Made by a program: the position numbers and the translations under genes
Notes under the pieces: generated by a model
What the model was told of the DNA's origin: nothing
Database searches by the model: none
The model's input: only the letters and a program-made list of their open reading frames with translations
In this document: piece after piece, positions 11,671 through 25,741 of the stretch
Position numbering within the stretch: position 1 is the first letter of the stretch
How the letters are laid out: every line of letters begins with the position of its first letter
Assembly: GCA_006176705.1 (NCBI GenBank)
Contig: QRFJ01001914.1
Coordinates: forward strand, 85,464-149,463
From: Cocos nucifera
Taxonomy: Eukaryota > Streptophyta > Magnoliopsida > Arecales > Arecaceae
Direction: 5' to 3'
DNA length: 64,000 bases

Positions 11671-14123
11671 CTATATAATGTAACTATGATGGTATTCATC
11701 TATACTATAACAACCATCAACATATCGTCAAAAATCAATCGATACATGAGCACAAGTAGCCATCAAGTGGGAGCATGGCAAATGATAGCATTACCATTTC
11801 TGACATGTATACGTATGCTCTGATAATCTTATAATCTACACATTTCAATTATAATCTTAAAATATATATACATATATACATATTCATTTATTAACAATAT
11901 ATTAAGGAAGGTTTTGCATTAAGAATTCACCTGAGTATTGTTGCCTCTGTTCATATAAGGTCCATAGAATGTTGTTTGCACTTGAAACATCTCACATGCT
12001 CTATCGAATCTTGTTATATTATAGAATGTGGCTTTAAATTGATTGGCAATCAGTTGAGTTATAGCAAAAGGGATAAATCTTTCACCTCTATATAATGTAT
12101 CCTCTGCTTGGGCACGTCTCCCATCAAAATATGATACAAGCCAAAAGAAAGTAAGCTGTACCAATGGAAGTTATCAGTAGAAAATGAGTATGTTTTAGTA
12201 CTCCATTAAAATATTCAGATAAATTTATAGTCATCATACCGAATCTTCGGCCACCATCATGTGCAAGACACCATTTTTCTCCTAAAATTTTAGACAACCA
12301 GTGGAAGGCTTCTAAGTTTATTTTTTTAATTTTCTTCATATATTTATCAAATTTTTTGGATTGTGTTTGCATACCTGTTCTCTTCAACAAATCTCTTAGT
12401 TTTGTATCCCTGAATCTAGTATTAAAATTACTAGCTACATGGCATAAATAGTATACATGATGTGTATAGGATGGCTGCCAACCAAAATGTTCATTTTATA
12501 CAGTAGCTAATATACCTACATGCCGATCTGAAATTAGATAGATATCCCAACGTGGTCCAATAAGAGATCTTAGGCAAGCTAAAAACCAGCCTCAAGTATC
12601 TGTCAACTCTTCATCTACTATTGCAAATGAAAGTGAAAAAATCTGATTATTTTCATAGACAGTAGATGCAATCATCAACTTTTCTCGATACTTTTCATAT
12701 AAAAATGTAGCATCAATACTAATTACAAATCTACAGTGCTTGAAGCCTACAATCGACAGTGTAAATGCTAAAAAAAATAATTGAATATAGCAAATGATAG
12801 ATGACCACTAGGATCGCTAATGAACTTCACCCAAGATCTCAGATTAAATTATTCTACAGCATGCAACTACTTGGACAATAAGTCATATGACTTATCTCAA
12901 TCTCTATATACCATTGCCATTGCTTTTTGCTTTGCCTCTTATGGCTTTCTATAAGCAACCGTGTAATTGAATATATTCTTTATAACTATACTAATACCGT
13001 TGATGAAAATTATGGGTACTTCTTTTATAAGATCATGTATTTCATTAGCGATGAAATTCGAACTAAGTTTAGAGTGATCTTTGAAAGCACAGCTAAAATA
13101 CATGTGTATGGACCAGCATATCTTATAATTTCAAAATAATCGGCCCACTTAATGGCTCAGAGCTTTCAATTACATCCCGACTCTTTATTCTTATATTTAA
13201 CAACCCAAAGATTCGGCTCTAACTTGACAATCTTGAATTCATGATGTGTGTCTACTGAATACTGTCTTACTGTAGTTTGTAGTTCTATCTTATCCATAAA
13301 ATGAAGCCCTTTATGAAACTCATCACCTCTTTCCCAGATACTACAAGGTGCTAGCAACCTAAAAGACGTTGATGCATTGGCAGCTATCCAATTAATGCTC
13401 CTAAATATAACTGAGAAAGTTTCAAACATCAGATAATTTGGATGCTCTATATTAGGTGAGAAATGTACATCATGGGATGTACCTATGTTGAGCATCATCA
13501 TCCATACCTTCTTCATTATATACATCATCTTTCTCAAAAAGCTGATTATTAATATGAACGGCATCTTCAGCCATCGTATATAGTGAGGCTTGTCTGATAA
13601 TAGATTCTAGCATATCACTATCCATTGTCAGATGAACCTCCATATCTCTTAAACCAATATTCAGCGGAATGTTGGCCATACAGGGACTAGAAGCTCCAAC
13701 CTGTTCACTCATCTATGTTGTCAATCTAATATCCTAATCGGCTACTTCATCATACTCAGAATTGAGAATAGTTCTGGTGCCCTCAATAGATTGCACATCA
13801 ATGTATAACTCCGTATTAGATAAACAAGAATGTAAATTTACAGTTGAAAATATAATCTCCATATCTTCATCGTCAGCAATCAAAATAGGTTCATATTTCA
13901 GAATTATCGACTGCACAACAGTGGGATATCTATATATTATCATTATTCTATTTGTACTTCTATCTATATGAAAAATTCTATATAACTTATCCTCCAACTC
14001 CTCGAATTTTATTTCATATTTTAATCTAATAGCCTTTTGTGGTCAGCTAGTATACTCTATTCTATACAGTCCTTTAATCATAGAACCATTGATATAGCAT
14101 AAGATTGTTACTATTTCTGCCAT
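11264..14123 (-). pseudogene. MULE transposase with fused plant mobile domain (decayed)
   Basis: Mutator-like transposase gene on the minus strand, starting at 14123 (MAEIVTILCYINGSM), with the long frame continuing past a TGA to about 13470. The N-terminus resembles the PB1-like/acidic leader of plant MULEs. The catalytic core follows in pieces: VISIDATFLYEKY near 12.72 kb (first Asp), SFAIVDEELTDT and IYLISDRHVGIL near 12.5-12.6 kb (second Asp), then WCLAHDGGRRFGMMTINLSE at about 12.25 kb (region of the last Glu). A SWIM zinc finger (CxK..C.HLPCSH) lies at 11820-11761. From the SWIM finger one frame runs to 11264 and reads as the C-terminal half of a plant mobile domain (RVPLLCFHIIEWYHPDRVIQ, then DYMEWYRRITHHFI). 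Several stops and frame changes make it non-functional. Confidence 0.75.
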
Positions 14124-14789
14124 TTCTACTACCTACAAAATAAATTAATCCGATTAACATAGCTCAAATTATTCAAATTAATCAAATACATGCCACAAAT
14201 TAATTTAACCTAGTACTAAATTGACACAACTTAATCAAATTAATCTAATTCACATAAGTTAATTCAAAGTAAACTTATTAGTATAACCTAATTTACTTCA
14301 AATTAATTTAAATTTAATTAAATTTATTAAATTAACATAAAATAAAATAAATTAAAAAAAATTAATATAATATAACAAATACATGGCATAAATTTAAAAC
14401 ATAGCTTAAATTATTTAAATTGATCAAATACATGGCATAAATTAATTTAAGCTAGCACTAAATTGAGATGACTTGATCAAATTAATCTAATTCATATAAG
14501 TTAATTCAAAATAAAATACTTAGCATAATCTAATTTACTACAAATTAATTCAAATTTAATTTAAATTTAATTAAAATTATTTAAATTATAATAAATTAAA
14601 ATATAATTAATATAATATTATAGAATTTAAAGCAGTTATAATTTGGATAATGCAACTAATGTATTTAATCTAATTATTATAAATAAAAAATAATATAGCA
14701 CAAATTAATCATAATAATAAAAAAATATTTAAATATAACTAAATTGATTAAACTAATTTCATATAAAAAAATACCTGACTGAGGAGCTG
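14124..14789. other. AT-rich sequence upstream of the MULE gene
   Basis: Low-complexity AT-rich DNA with repeated aaattaatc/ttaattcaaa words. Two stretches, about 14157-14320 and 14398-14560, resemble each other and form an imperfect duplication of about 240 bp spacing (shared word atggcataaattaattta / atgccacaaattaattta). No coding frame. Confidence 0.5.
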
Positions 14790-15190
14790 GGGATAAGGAC
14801 TGCAGGATCCGGATAGGGAGGGTAGGTGGGGGGTACTGGGGGTGGGTCGGGGACCGGGCGAGGGGGAACCGTCAGTCGAACGATAGAAGATGGAGGGACT
14901 CGGGGTGGGGCAGGGAACCAAAAAAAATATTAAACCAAAAAATGGGGCCAGATGGGGGGATCGAGGATGGGGCAAGGAACCGAGAAAGAAGAAAAGAAAA
15001 AACAAGATAGGGGTGGGGCCAGACGGGGGACCAGGGGGACCAAGGTTGGGGCAGAGAACCAAAAAACAAAAAAAAAGAGCCAACGGCCAATGGGGGGGGG
15101 GTCGGGCGGGTGGGGACCAGGCATGGGATTAAGGAATGGGTCGGATGGAGAAGCTACGGTCGGACGGCATCGAATAGATTAATAGGCGGT
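14790..15190 (+). repeat. G-run-rich imperfect tandem repeat
   Basis: The plus strand carries dense runs of 3-10 G separated by A-rich blocks. Related units recur about every 65-80 bp: ggggtggggcagggaacc at 14900, gatggggcaaggaacc near 14965, ggttggggcagagaacc near 15043. Runs of C are nearly absent on this strand, so the strand bias is strong. The open frames here on both strands are by-products of the composition. Confidence 0.75.
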
Positions 15191-16918
<1,728 letters not shown>

Positions 16919-17633
16919 GAGGTCATCAAAGACCGACCTCAACTGAAAGTTGAGCTCATCATAAAGCCTACCTCATGGAGGTTGAGCTCATCATAAAGCT
17001 GACCTTAATTAGAAGTTGAGCTCATTATAAAATCGATCTCAACTGAAAGTTTAGCTCATCAGAAAGCTAACCTTTCTATGTGGTATACAACTCAGCATCA
17101 AAAAAAATCCAGAATTCTCCAACCTTGATATAACTATCATCTAGCTACATTATAGCTGTCTTCCAGCTACCTATAGCCTGACTCCATATCAGCTAATAGT
17201 CCATAGCTACTATCCAGCTGGTCATTCCATTATAACAAATTAATGACCTAACAAGCTTTTCTTAAAGTCTAAACAAATCTCTCTATAATTAGAGAGGTAG
17301 GATATCCTTCTAGAAGGTAAGTTAAAAAAAAAAAAAAAAAAAAGCATAAGATTCATAAAATCAATACTCTACTGAAATCTACTTTCGACTTTTTCACTGA
17401 AGAAAGATTGAACCACTCTCTACTCAAACCCTCTCTTATTACCTTCTTGCCTTTCATTTTCACTATCTGTTCTCAAAGCCTTACCTGACTTAAGCATCAA
17501 AAGATTCTAAACCGAAGGGTACCTCATCAATTCTTAAGACTTTTCTTACAGGTTGGTTCGTGATCCACGTTGACTCAATCCTAAATTAGCTCTTTAAAGT
17601 GAATTTTTTTCAATGATCTAAGGTCTTTCTGCA
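16919..17633 (+). repeat. 5' LTR fragment of G1
   Basis: Matches the last 700 bp of the 3' LTR (from about 33100), including the tail of the gagctcatcataaag array, a conserved poly-A tract at 17325-17343 and the terminal segment with cgtgatccacgttgactc. The first 1.8 kb of the LTR is missing. Confidence 0.75.
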
Positions 17634-18349
17634 ATAGATTGGTGCTAGAGGAAAGACTTTTGCTAAAAAGATATTTGTGGAAATGGTGAACAGGAACACA
17701 AAAATTTTGTGAAAAAATGATGAATCAAAGAGCACAAAACAACTCTATACCTTCACCATCTTTTCCTAGAGATGTGCTAAAAGTAGTTCCACCTCTACTT
17801 CAATGTATCACAGAATAGATTAGGAGGCAGATTATCAAAGAGCATAAAATAACTTTATACTTTCACGGTCTTCTCCTGAAGATGTGCTAGAAGCAATTCC
17901 ACCTTCACTTCAATGTATCACAAAACAGATTGGAGGGCAGATAAAAGTTTTTTCCTAAAAAAGTAGTGCACCAATAATGAGCTTTCAGTAAAGTTTTCTT
18001 CAATATCTCAATTCTTATCCACAAGAGATCAGATTCCTCTGTATAGTCTCATCAAGTCACATCACTTTACCACATCATCCTCAGAGCCTTAAGCTATTAA
18101 TTCATGACATTAATAGGGATGGCCCCTATGTATCATGATGTGACAATACTTACCAATTCAAAAAACCAAGAGGCCAGACTCAATGCTCAAGAACATGATG
18201 AGGGGCAAAAATATCCTTTCCGATCTTTCCTTCTTCCAATACTAGCTCTCAAGCTCCATCTATTATTATATTCCATTCTTGTAGGACAATAGGTTCTTGA
18301 GCACATGAGCCAAATAAAAAATCAAACAAGAACAAAAAGTCTATCTAAG
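17634..18349 (+). other. G1 primer site and 5' internal remnant
   Basis: Starts with the PBS-like ttggtgctagaggaaagac, typical of plant gypsy elements. Downstream are fragments of a gag-like frame broken by stops. Two copies of a segment of about 110 bp follow in tandem (17721-17831 and 17835-17942), each containing caatgtatcac. The remnant ends at 18349, where the target duplication of G2 begins. Confidence 0.6.
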
Positions 18350-18354
18350 TGAGA
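18350..18354 (+). other. Target-site duplication of G2, left copy (tgaga)
   Basis: Five bases tgaga immediately before the G2 LTR start. They are repeated exactly at 31033-31037 after the end of the G2 3' LTR. Confidence 0.85.
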
Positions 18355-19642
18355 TGTTGGGGGTAAAATAGCTTTCACTGAAGTCCAGCGAGATGTTCGA
18401 CCTTGATATAGTGTTGACTGGAGTTGTGACGATCGAACCCAAACTTCAACCAAATCAACCTTTTAATCTTGACGAATCCTTGAAGATTGGACTCCAAGGA
18501 TTGCTTCATTCAAGAATAACTCATGAATGCCCTACCCCATGTGCAGGCCGATCTCCTCAACGAAAATCCCCTCCACTCCTTCCTAATAGCGGCAGATCTT
18601 GCCATAATCATGCTACGAACTTCGATCGGATAAATTTGAGTAGTGAAAGGAGTTGCCCTTCGACTGATTCTGATCCCTGACTCAAGATAGATAGTAGACC
18701 TCCATCAAGTATCAAATCCCAGTATAGCTTGACTTTATCTAATGGTCGACCTTAAAGGTGATCGAATTTCTTCATTATAGATGGCAGATCTCACCAATCT
18801 TACATCAAGAACCCTAACCAGCTAAATTCTTCTCCAGCCAAATTTTTTTCCAACCAAATTTTTCTACTCCATCTTATGAATTGCAGATCCTAGCAGCTCT
18901 ACACCAAGGACATCGGATGGATGAATTTGAGTCAGTAAAAGAACTTCACCATCAACATAAGTCCAATCTTCAATCCAGAGTAAGCAGTGGGCACTTGAGA
19001 AGCAATTAATCTCAATATCCATCCATCCCAGCTTCAAATTAATCTCGGATCTCCACTATCCCACCTGAACTTCTTTAAGAAAGTCTGATCGCAGTCTTCA
19101 TTAAAGAACCCATCATTTCTTTCTAGCCTCCAGTTTGAATGTCCACATCCGCTCTCGACCAACTTTGAAGGTGGTCAAGCTCTTGAAAGCTATCAAAGAT
19201 AGCACCAGCAGGATCTAAGCTCAGAACCCGATTGCGAACTCACCATCATCGTTGTAAAGGCCGACCTTCGAAGCTCGGTTAGTCTAACCTTCAACAAATG
19301 AAATCCAACCATCAGTAAGTCACGTCAAAATAACAATCCACTCTTTGTAATAAACTTCAAATGATCTGAACGATCTTCTGACATTCTATTATAGCTGTCA
19401 CCATCATTTGATTACAAGCTCCACCTATATAAGGGATCCTTTAGATATGTCCTCTCCTAAGCTCTTTTCTCTACTCTAATTCTCCTATGTACTCCATTCT
19501 TGTTGGTCAGAAAACTAACTTGACCATCGAAGAATTCTACCACAGCCAACTCCAGCCAGTACTTCACCTTGCAGGTCTCATTGGTGACCTCATTTTCCTA
19601 GCTTCAGTGAACTCCAACATCCATCCATTTTCTACATCAATA
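18355..19642 (+). repeat. 5' LTR of G2, 1288 bp
   Basis: Starts TGTTGGGGG and ends caata (3' LTR: caaca). The 3' portion from about 18985 matches 28079-28544 plus 30841-31032. It contains a TATA-like ctatataagg at about 19430. The small open frames inside are not genes. Confidence 0.8.
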
Positions 19643-19719
19643 GAATTGGCACTAGAAGAAGGGCTCTTTGAGCTCTTAATTTAAAAGGAGTATACAGTCG
19701 AGAGCAGTCTTCTTCTTCT
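19643..19719 (+). other. G2 primer-binding site and start of internal region
   Basis: Contains ttggcactagaagaaggg 3 bp after the LTR. Only 77 bp of internal sequence remain before the copia LTR of E2 begins at 19720. Confidence 0.65.
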
Positions 19720-21387
19720 TAAAGGAAAATTTGATTTTCGCTACAGGATCGATCTGATCTATAGTAAAATTTTTTACAAAAATTTTTACCAAACTAATTA
19801 GATCAGAGAGTTCTCGAATCTGATCCTAATGATCTAATATTAAAAATTAAAATTAAAATAAAAATAGGAAGATTAGATGTTACCTATTCAGGATAGATAA
19901 TTATCTTGATGATGATCTACCGCTGTTCGGGGTTCTGAATCTAGCCACGCAAGTACCTGACCTCTACCAGAGTCCACTCGACCTAGATCTAAACATTCTC
20001 TCTTTCTGGATCTAATCTTCAAAAATCAAATCTGGATCTGATTTGTGAAGCCTTCAAACGAACTTCGAAGGCAGCACTCTATCTCTTGATCTAGATCATC
20101 CTTTCTCGTTCTGTTCTTCAGCTTTCTTCAACTTTTGATGGCTGAAACTCCACCAAATCTGGTGTGGACATGGAGAAGAGAGGGAGGAGCTTTAGAGGAG
20201 GTATGGAAATGTTTTTGAGGCAGCCTTTCAGTACGGGAGATGAATACTTTCAAACCCTAGGGCGTAGGATCTTTAAATAGACCCTGTGCCAACTCTAGAG
20301 TCCTAATTGATCAAGCAATCTAATTGCTTGATTAATCAAACTTTTAAGCTTGATATCCCATGCCAAATACACCTGATCCCATCAGGTTTGTCATTCAAAA
20401 ATTTTCTAGAGATGCCGCACAAATCAGATAGGGAGAAGGTGGCGCAAAAGAGACTCCTTTCTCTTCTAGAATTTGATCTCCATCAAACTCTTTGATTTGG
20501 GCAAATCTAAATTTGACCTAGTCAAAATCCATCCATATGGGGTGCACGCCTAGGGGGATGTTTGCTCCTCTCTCTCATGAAAATATCTGGGGGTGCGTGC
20601 CCCTAGAAATTCTTCAGGGGGTGCACGCCCCTTATCCCTTCTTTCTTACATTAAGGTCAACATTTTGACCCTTGTCCGAAATAAAAAATGGCAAATGATA
20701 GAAATTGGCATGTGTTGTCTTATACTCATCTGATGAATTAAGACAATCCTTTTCTAACTTGGACAAGCTCTAGTTTGATTAGGATAGGATTTTCGAGTGA
20801 GTCAAACTCATCCAAGATGAACCAAAAAGACCACTAAAGGAGAATGTTAGGCTCGATCATATACTAGCATGATTTTTTTGAACTTAATTGGATATAATCT
20901 AAATCAATCAAATTGGATTAGTCCAATTGATCACATCCAGATCTAAACCCTTATTTGTATGATCTGATTAGGTTCAATTTCATATGGTAATGAGATATGT
21001 CATAATTTCTATCATCGATATCGTCGAAACATCTTCCGATGGATCAGAACATTTTCGATTCATACAATTAGAATGATCGATTATTAAAATCATTCTAATT
21101 GCTCTCAAAATTCATCAGTGACATCTAGCAGTATATGGTGGCAACCCATCAAAATCGAAAGCAAACCTCTCGGTGTAGTTATCTGTGTGATTAAGTTCTT
21201 CGATCTTGAGTCCCGATAGGATTAAGATTAAGGTAAACTCGTCAAACCCAACATCCATTATATGAATAAATCATTCAATCCGAGTCTAATGTGAAACCAT
21301 AATAGAAACTCTTTCTATCATTTTCACACTGCCATGGCCATGGGCTTATAGACACGATCTCATGATCATCATAGGGCTTCTCCTTAT
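19720..21387 (-). repeat. E2 3' LTR, left part
   Basis: Begins taaagg (eroded tgaagg) and follows the family LTR through the cctgacctctaccagagtcc block to tccttat at 21387, where C2 interrupts it. The LTR resumes at 25124 with only a short duplication. Confidence 0.85.
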
Positions 21388-21893
21388 TGTGCAAGGATCT
21401 CTTGACATTGTTGAGGCTGAAGAAAGAGTGGGGCATGCCTCCTTCCTCCGTGCTTGGAGGTGTGTCCCCTAGGGCACCTTGGCGTGTGAAGAAATTAAAG
21501 AGGGAGAGATATGGAAGAAAATGGCTCCGTTGATTTCTCTCTTCTCTACTAGGGTTTATAATATACATATATATATATACCTGTATATGAACCAAAATCC
21601 TAACTCGTAAAAAAAACTTTTTGGGCTAATCTAGTCCAAATGTACTTATCCAAATCCATGTACACTCATGGTCTGATCATGCACTCAATCCCATGGATCC
21701 AAACCTAGTCGAAATTCTGAGTAGCCCCCATGAGATCCACAAACTAGGGTCTCATGATCGTGGAGGGCTGAACCTCCACTCCAGAATCAAACCGATCCTA
21801 GCCCTAGGACCACACCTATCCTAGTCTTTTGAAGCCAACATCCTGACTCCTCCAGTGGCCTCCTAAGACTTGGGAGCATCACTAATCCTAATA
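21388..21893 (-). repeat. C2 3' LTR (506 bp)
   Basis: Same length as the right LTR and clearly similar, with scattered mostly transition differences. Both share gacattgttgaggctgaag and the tatatatatac stretch. Confidence 0.9.
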
Positions 21894-24617
21894 ATCTCCA
21901 CCTTGATGCCCCAAGCCGTAGCAAATCCTATATGAATCATCTGCACCATTCTGTTGCCTCTAGAGCTGACATCATCCCATCAAAGCCACCTTGCCTCCTT
22001 AGCTGCAACACTGACCTGTACTTCATAGCTCCTGAGACTCGTGTTCCACCACACTCCTTGGCCTCGTACTGATGCCTCCTACTCTGATTCTATGGCTACC
22101 ACACCAACTTGTGCTCCGCAGTGCACCCAGACAACCACTGTGCAAACTCTAACGCCTTTGCCAATCCTCTTCAGCTATTGTGCACCCTTGAAGACCTCTG
22201 GGATGATCGTCTCTATAGCTGAAGATCTGGCTTGCTCCTTCGCACCATCCTAGAATTGTAAGATTTTTTCTACTTGGCAACTGCATCATCTTTTCTGAAC
22301 TTTTCTGGAGAACTTACAGCATTCCTGCACCAGTACATGCTGTACCATCTGATACAATCTCTTCAGAACTATGCTTATCCACCTGCATATGCCGCTCCAT
22401 CTAGAACTATGCATCATCGATGCCGGTGATAGGATATCGATCCTCTTGCACCCCTTCGCTCTGAACTCATACCAAAGTTTTTCTCCACTTATGAAGCCAC
22501 CACTCCGGAGCTCCACCTGTGAAGCCACTTCTCTAAAGCTCCACCTATGAGGCCACCACTCTAGAGCTCCACCTGATCCGAAGTCCATCTGATGCCATAG
22601 AAGAATCTGACTCTATCACCAAGTTACCCAAGGCCAACCATCTAATGCTGCACTATTGGGCCTGCCGCTGCACCTCGTACACCATCGCTACTCCTTCAGA
22701 CCATCCATACTCCATGGATCCCATCGAAGCTGTCTGGGATACCTCCACAATCCATCGGCATCTCTAAAATATATAGGAGCTCATCCAACTTCTCTGAATC
22801 TAGTGACTGAATCCTATGAAATTTCATCCTAGCACTTCTCCTCTTCTACCTCTAAGGAACTATAGCTCAAATCTTATCCTAGGCTTAGACCCACCTATCT
22901 CATCTCGAGGCTTTTGAGACTACCTAGCTCTCCCTGAGACCTACTCTCAATCTTCTTAAGATGCCTCTTGACACTCACCGCTAAGATATCTCTCTCGACT
23001 GCTGCATCGCTAAGCCTCTCTCAGCCCCGTGCCTCCAAGAAAGTACTACTACAGTACTTCAATGCTCCCTATCTCATCTCGACACCACCTCTTCATAGAT
23101 ATCTGTGTCCTCTCTTGTTGTATACAAACTATCCTCCATTGAACCACGACTCTCCCTAGTGCTCCTGCAAAAAAAATTTGATCCAAGATTCTCTCAGCTG
23201 CTAGATGTCCCTAGCACTCCCTGAGACCCCCTGGCTCTCCATGCCACTCTACAACCATTCAGTCCTAACCTACTGGACCTCCATGGATCGTCCATCTCCA
23301 TCACCTTCAAAGCTCCAATCGATCGCACCACTGAATACACCCCAACTATTTTTCATAGCCTTCCACCAGACTGAATAGTTGTTTCTTCAGCTCCATCTTG
23401 ACCCCGAGCCCTTGAGTGATCTCTCCTCTAACACACTAAGCAAATCACAAGCACCCAGACTTCGCATATTTTTATTTTTAATACCATGTGAAGCTGCATA
23501 CAGAAGAACAAGAATGGATCACTAAGAGAAAAAAATAAAAGCTCCAAACCTTTTTTTTCTCCCTTGGAACCTTCTAGGGTCCTTCAGCTCCTTCCTCCTC
23601 CCATCTCCATTTCATCCCAAAAATAGAACACTCGATTGCTAGTTGCCGACTGTCGTCAGCCTGTGCGACTGTCGAATCTAGGCGTCACCACTGTCGGATC
23701 ACCACACGATTTCTTCCTCTTTGTTTCGGCCAAACCAAAGAACAGCCGCCTGCTACCATGGAGTGTCGTCGATCGATCTGAGCCCGCACAATCACCAAAT
23801 CGGTACTGCAGCACACCATCACTATTGCTGTTCACACGCCGCCACCACTGGCTCAGATCTACATGTTGGAAGGAAGAAAGAAGAGGCCCTGTGCCATCTC
23901 GCCGGCTGCCTGCTGCTATGGACTACCATCGACCATGCACCATCGCACGATTGCTGGATCCAGGCATTGCCACCACCGGATCAGTGCTCCACCGCATCGG
24001 ATTCTTCCCTAGGCCTTGCTTCAACACCAAATCCATGCTCCCCGATCGGCTCTCCAAGTTTCCACTGTGCCATCTTGCATCACCACCGTCGGATCGGACC
24101 TTTGCCCGCGTGCCATCTCATCGGAAGAGGAAGATCCGACCAATCTCCCCTACTCCTACCGCTTTCCAGGTCAGCTCCTACTGCATGCGCACGTCACCGT
24201 CGTTAGCTTGGTCATCGTTGCTTGCATGCTCGTGCCACTGCCCGTGCACCACCGCCTAAGATGATGCCACCATCGTCTGTAACTTTTCCTGGAGGAGAAG
24301 AATGCTACCATCCCCTCCAGATCTCCAGCATCCTACACATGCTCCATCAGACCAATCGCCTGCGAAAACCCCTCTGCACACCATGATCAGCCACCTGATC
24401 ACTAAAACGATGGCCAATCATCAAGATCGATGTTGGTTTGCTGATTATCGACCTTCAAGCCTGAGATCAATAGCCAATCATCGACCACCAATCGGGAGGA
24501 AGAAATGGGTCCTACCGACCCCCAAAACTTTTTTTTTTGTTCTTTCATTGAATCTCCCATTCCTGCACTGGATCTCTCTTCACGCCTCCTCATCAAGATG
24601 GCTCTAATACCAATTAT
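21894..24617 (-). other. C2 internal region, no recognisable protein
   Basis: C-rich on the plus strand. Frames such as 23636-24259 (+) are rich in His, Ser and Pro and follow from repeated caccaccgtcggatc-like words rather than from a protein family. Minus-strand frames (22286-22588, 24402-24638) also match nothing I know. The PBS complement is at 24600-24613. Confidence 0.6.
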
Positions 24618-25123
24618 TGTGCAAGAATCCCTTGACATTGTTGAGGCTGAAGAAAGAGTGGGGTGTGCCTTCTTCCTCCATGCTTGGAGGTGCGCCCCTT
24701 AGGGCACCTTGGCGTGTGAAGAAACCAGAGAGGGAGAGATGTGGGAGAAAATGGCTCTGTTGATTTTTTTATTCTCTACTAGGATTTACAATATACATGT
24801 ATATATATACCTATACATAGATCAAAATTCTAATCCGTAAAAAAAACTTCCTAGGCTAACCCAGTCTGAATGCACTCATCCAAACCCATGTACACCCATG
24901 GTCTGATCATGCACTCAACCCCATGAATCCAAATCTGGTCCAAACTCTAAGTAGCCCTCATAACATCTACAAACTAGGGCCTCATAATTGTAGAGGACTG
25001 AACCTCCACTTTAGAACCAAACCGGTCCTAGCCTTAGGACCACACCTATCTTAGTCTTCCGGAGCCAACACCCTGACTCCTTCAGTGGCCTCTCAAGGCT
25101 TGTAAGCATCACTAATCCTAACA
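24618..25123 (-). repeat. C2 5' LTR (506 bp)
   Basis: Starts tgtgcaagaatccc and ends cctaaca. It lies directly after the PBS complement. Confidence 0.9.
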
Positions 25124-25741
25124 CTCCTCAGCTATCGAGGTAGATAGATCTTCTATTGGTACAATCCAATTTCGATAATGAACATGCCATAGCCAATATA
25201 TACTTTAGGATTTCGAATAGCTAGAAGATCGAGTTATGGTGTAGTCAATCTATAACACCCTTAAGGTGAATTATCGATACACCTCAGATTAAAGAACCAG
25301 TCACACCACTGCAGCATCGAGCCAATCATCAATGAAAAAGTAGACTCCTTTATGACTGCTTGAGATGGTCACACTTAGTGCCCTCATTTTCTAATATGTA
25401 CCTATACTCTCACTCCGGTGTCTCCACATCATAAACTCAAAACTCATCTATCCTAATAAAGCAATCGTACATCAATCTTTCAGATCGATCACCATCCCAT
25501 GACGATCCTATGGTTGAGAACAGTTTATGAGTTAATTATGAAAATTCATATCTTAAATTTTTAACTCTTAAAAATATGAATTATCATTATCATTAACTCA
25601 AAAAATGTATCACATATACTATGTATATAATATGATAGAATTAAATAATTTTTTATTAATTTTAAGTTAAAATTATAAAATTATTCTTAGAAGTGTATTA
25701 TAGGTGTCAACTAATCTGACTTTTAGGACACTTATCTAACA
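25124..25741 (-). repeat. E2 3' LTR, right part
   Basis: Resumes the copia LTR at ctatcgaggtagatagatc, the block found at position 1 and at 8108 in E1, and ends at ctaaca (25741). Followed by an eroded polypurine-tract complement. Confidence 0.9.

Larger units (their letters stand above)
21388..25123 (-). mobile_element. Non-autonomous LTR retrotransposon C2
   Basis: 3736 bp with two direct 506-bp terminal repeats (21388-21893 and 24618-25123), starting tgtgcaag and ending cctaaca (left copy cctaata). The PBS complement ggctctaataccaa next to the right LTR and the purine tract complement ctccacctt after the left LTR put it on the minus strand and show copia-type tRNA-Met priming. The 2.7-kb interior is C-rich and has no recognisable gag, protease, integrase or RT, so it depends on another element. 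Flanks ctccttat (21380-21387) and ctcctcag (25124-25131) look like a diverged duplication, longer than the usual 5 bp. Confidence 0.85.

Noticed and set aside
13166..13564. 132-codon minus-strand frame as a separate gene
   Set aside because: It overlaps the MULE gene in another frame. The MULE frame continues with recognisable sequence on both sides.
14748..15182. Overlapping Pro-rich and Gly/Lys-rich open frames on both strands
   Set aside because: They follow from the G-run repeat. Frames are open on both strands at once, with no domain or conserved start.
23636..24264. Three overlapping plus-strand frames up to 207 codons, rich in Ser, His and Pro
   Set aside because: They lie inside C2 on the strand opposite to its priming, result from C-rich composition with few stops, and show no known domain.
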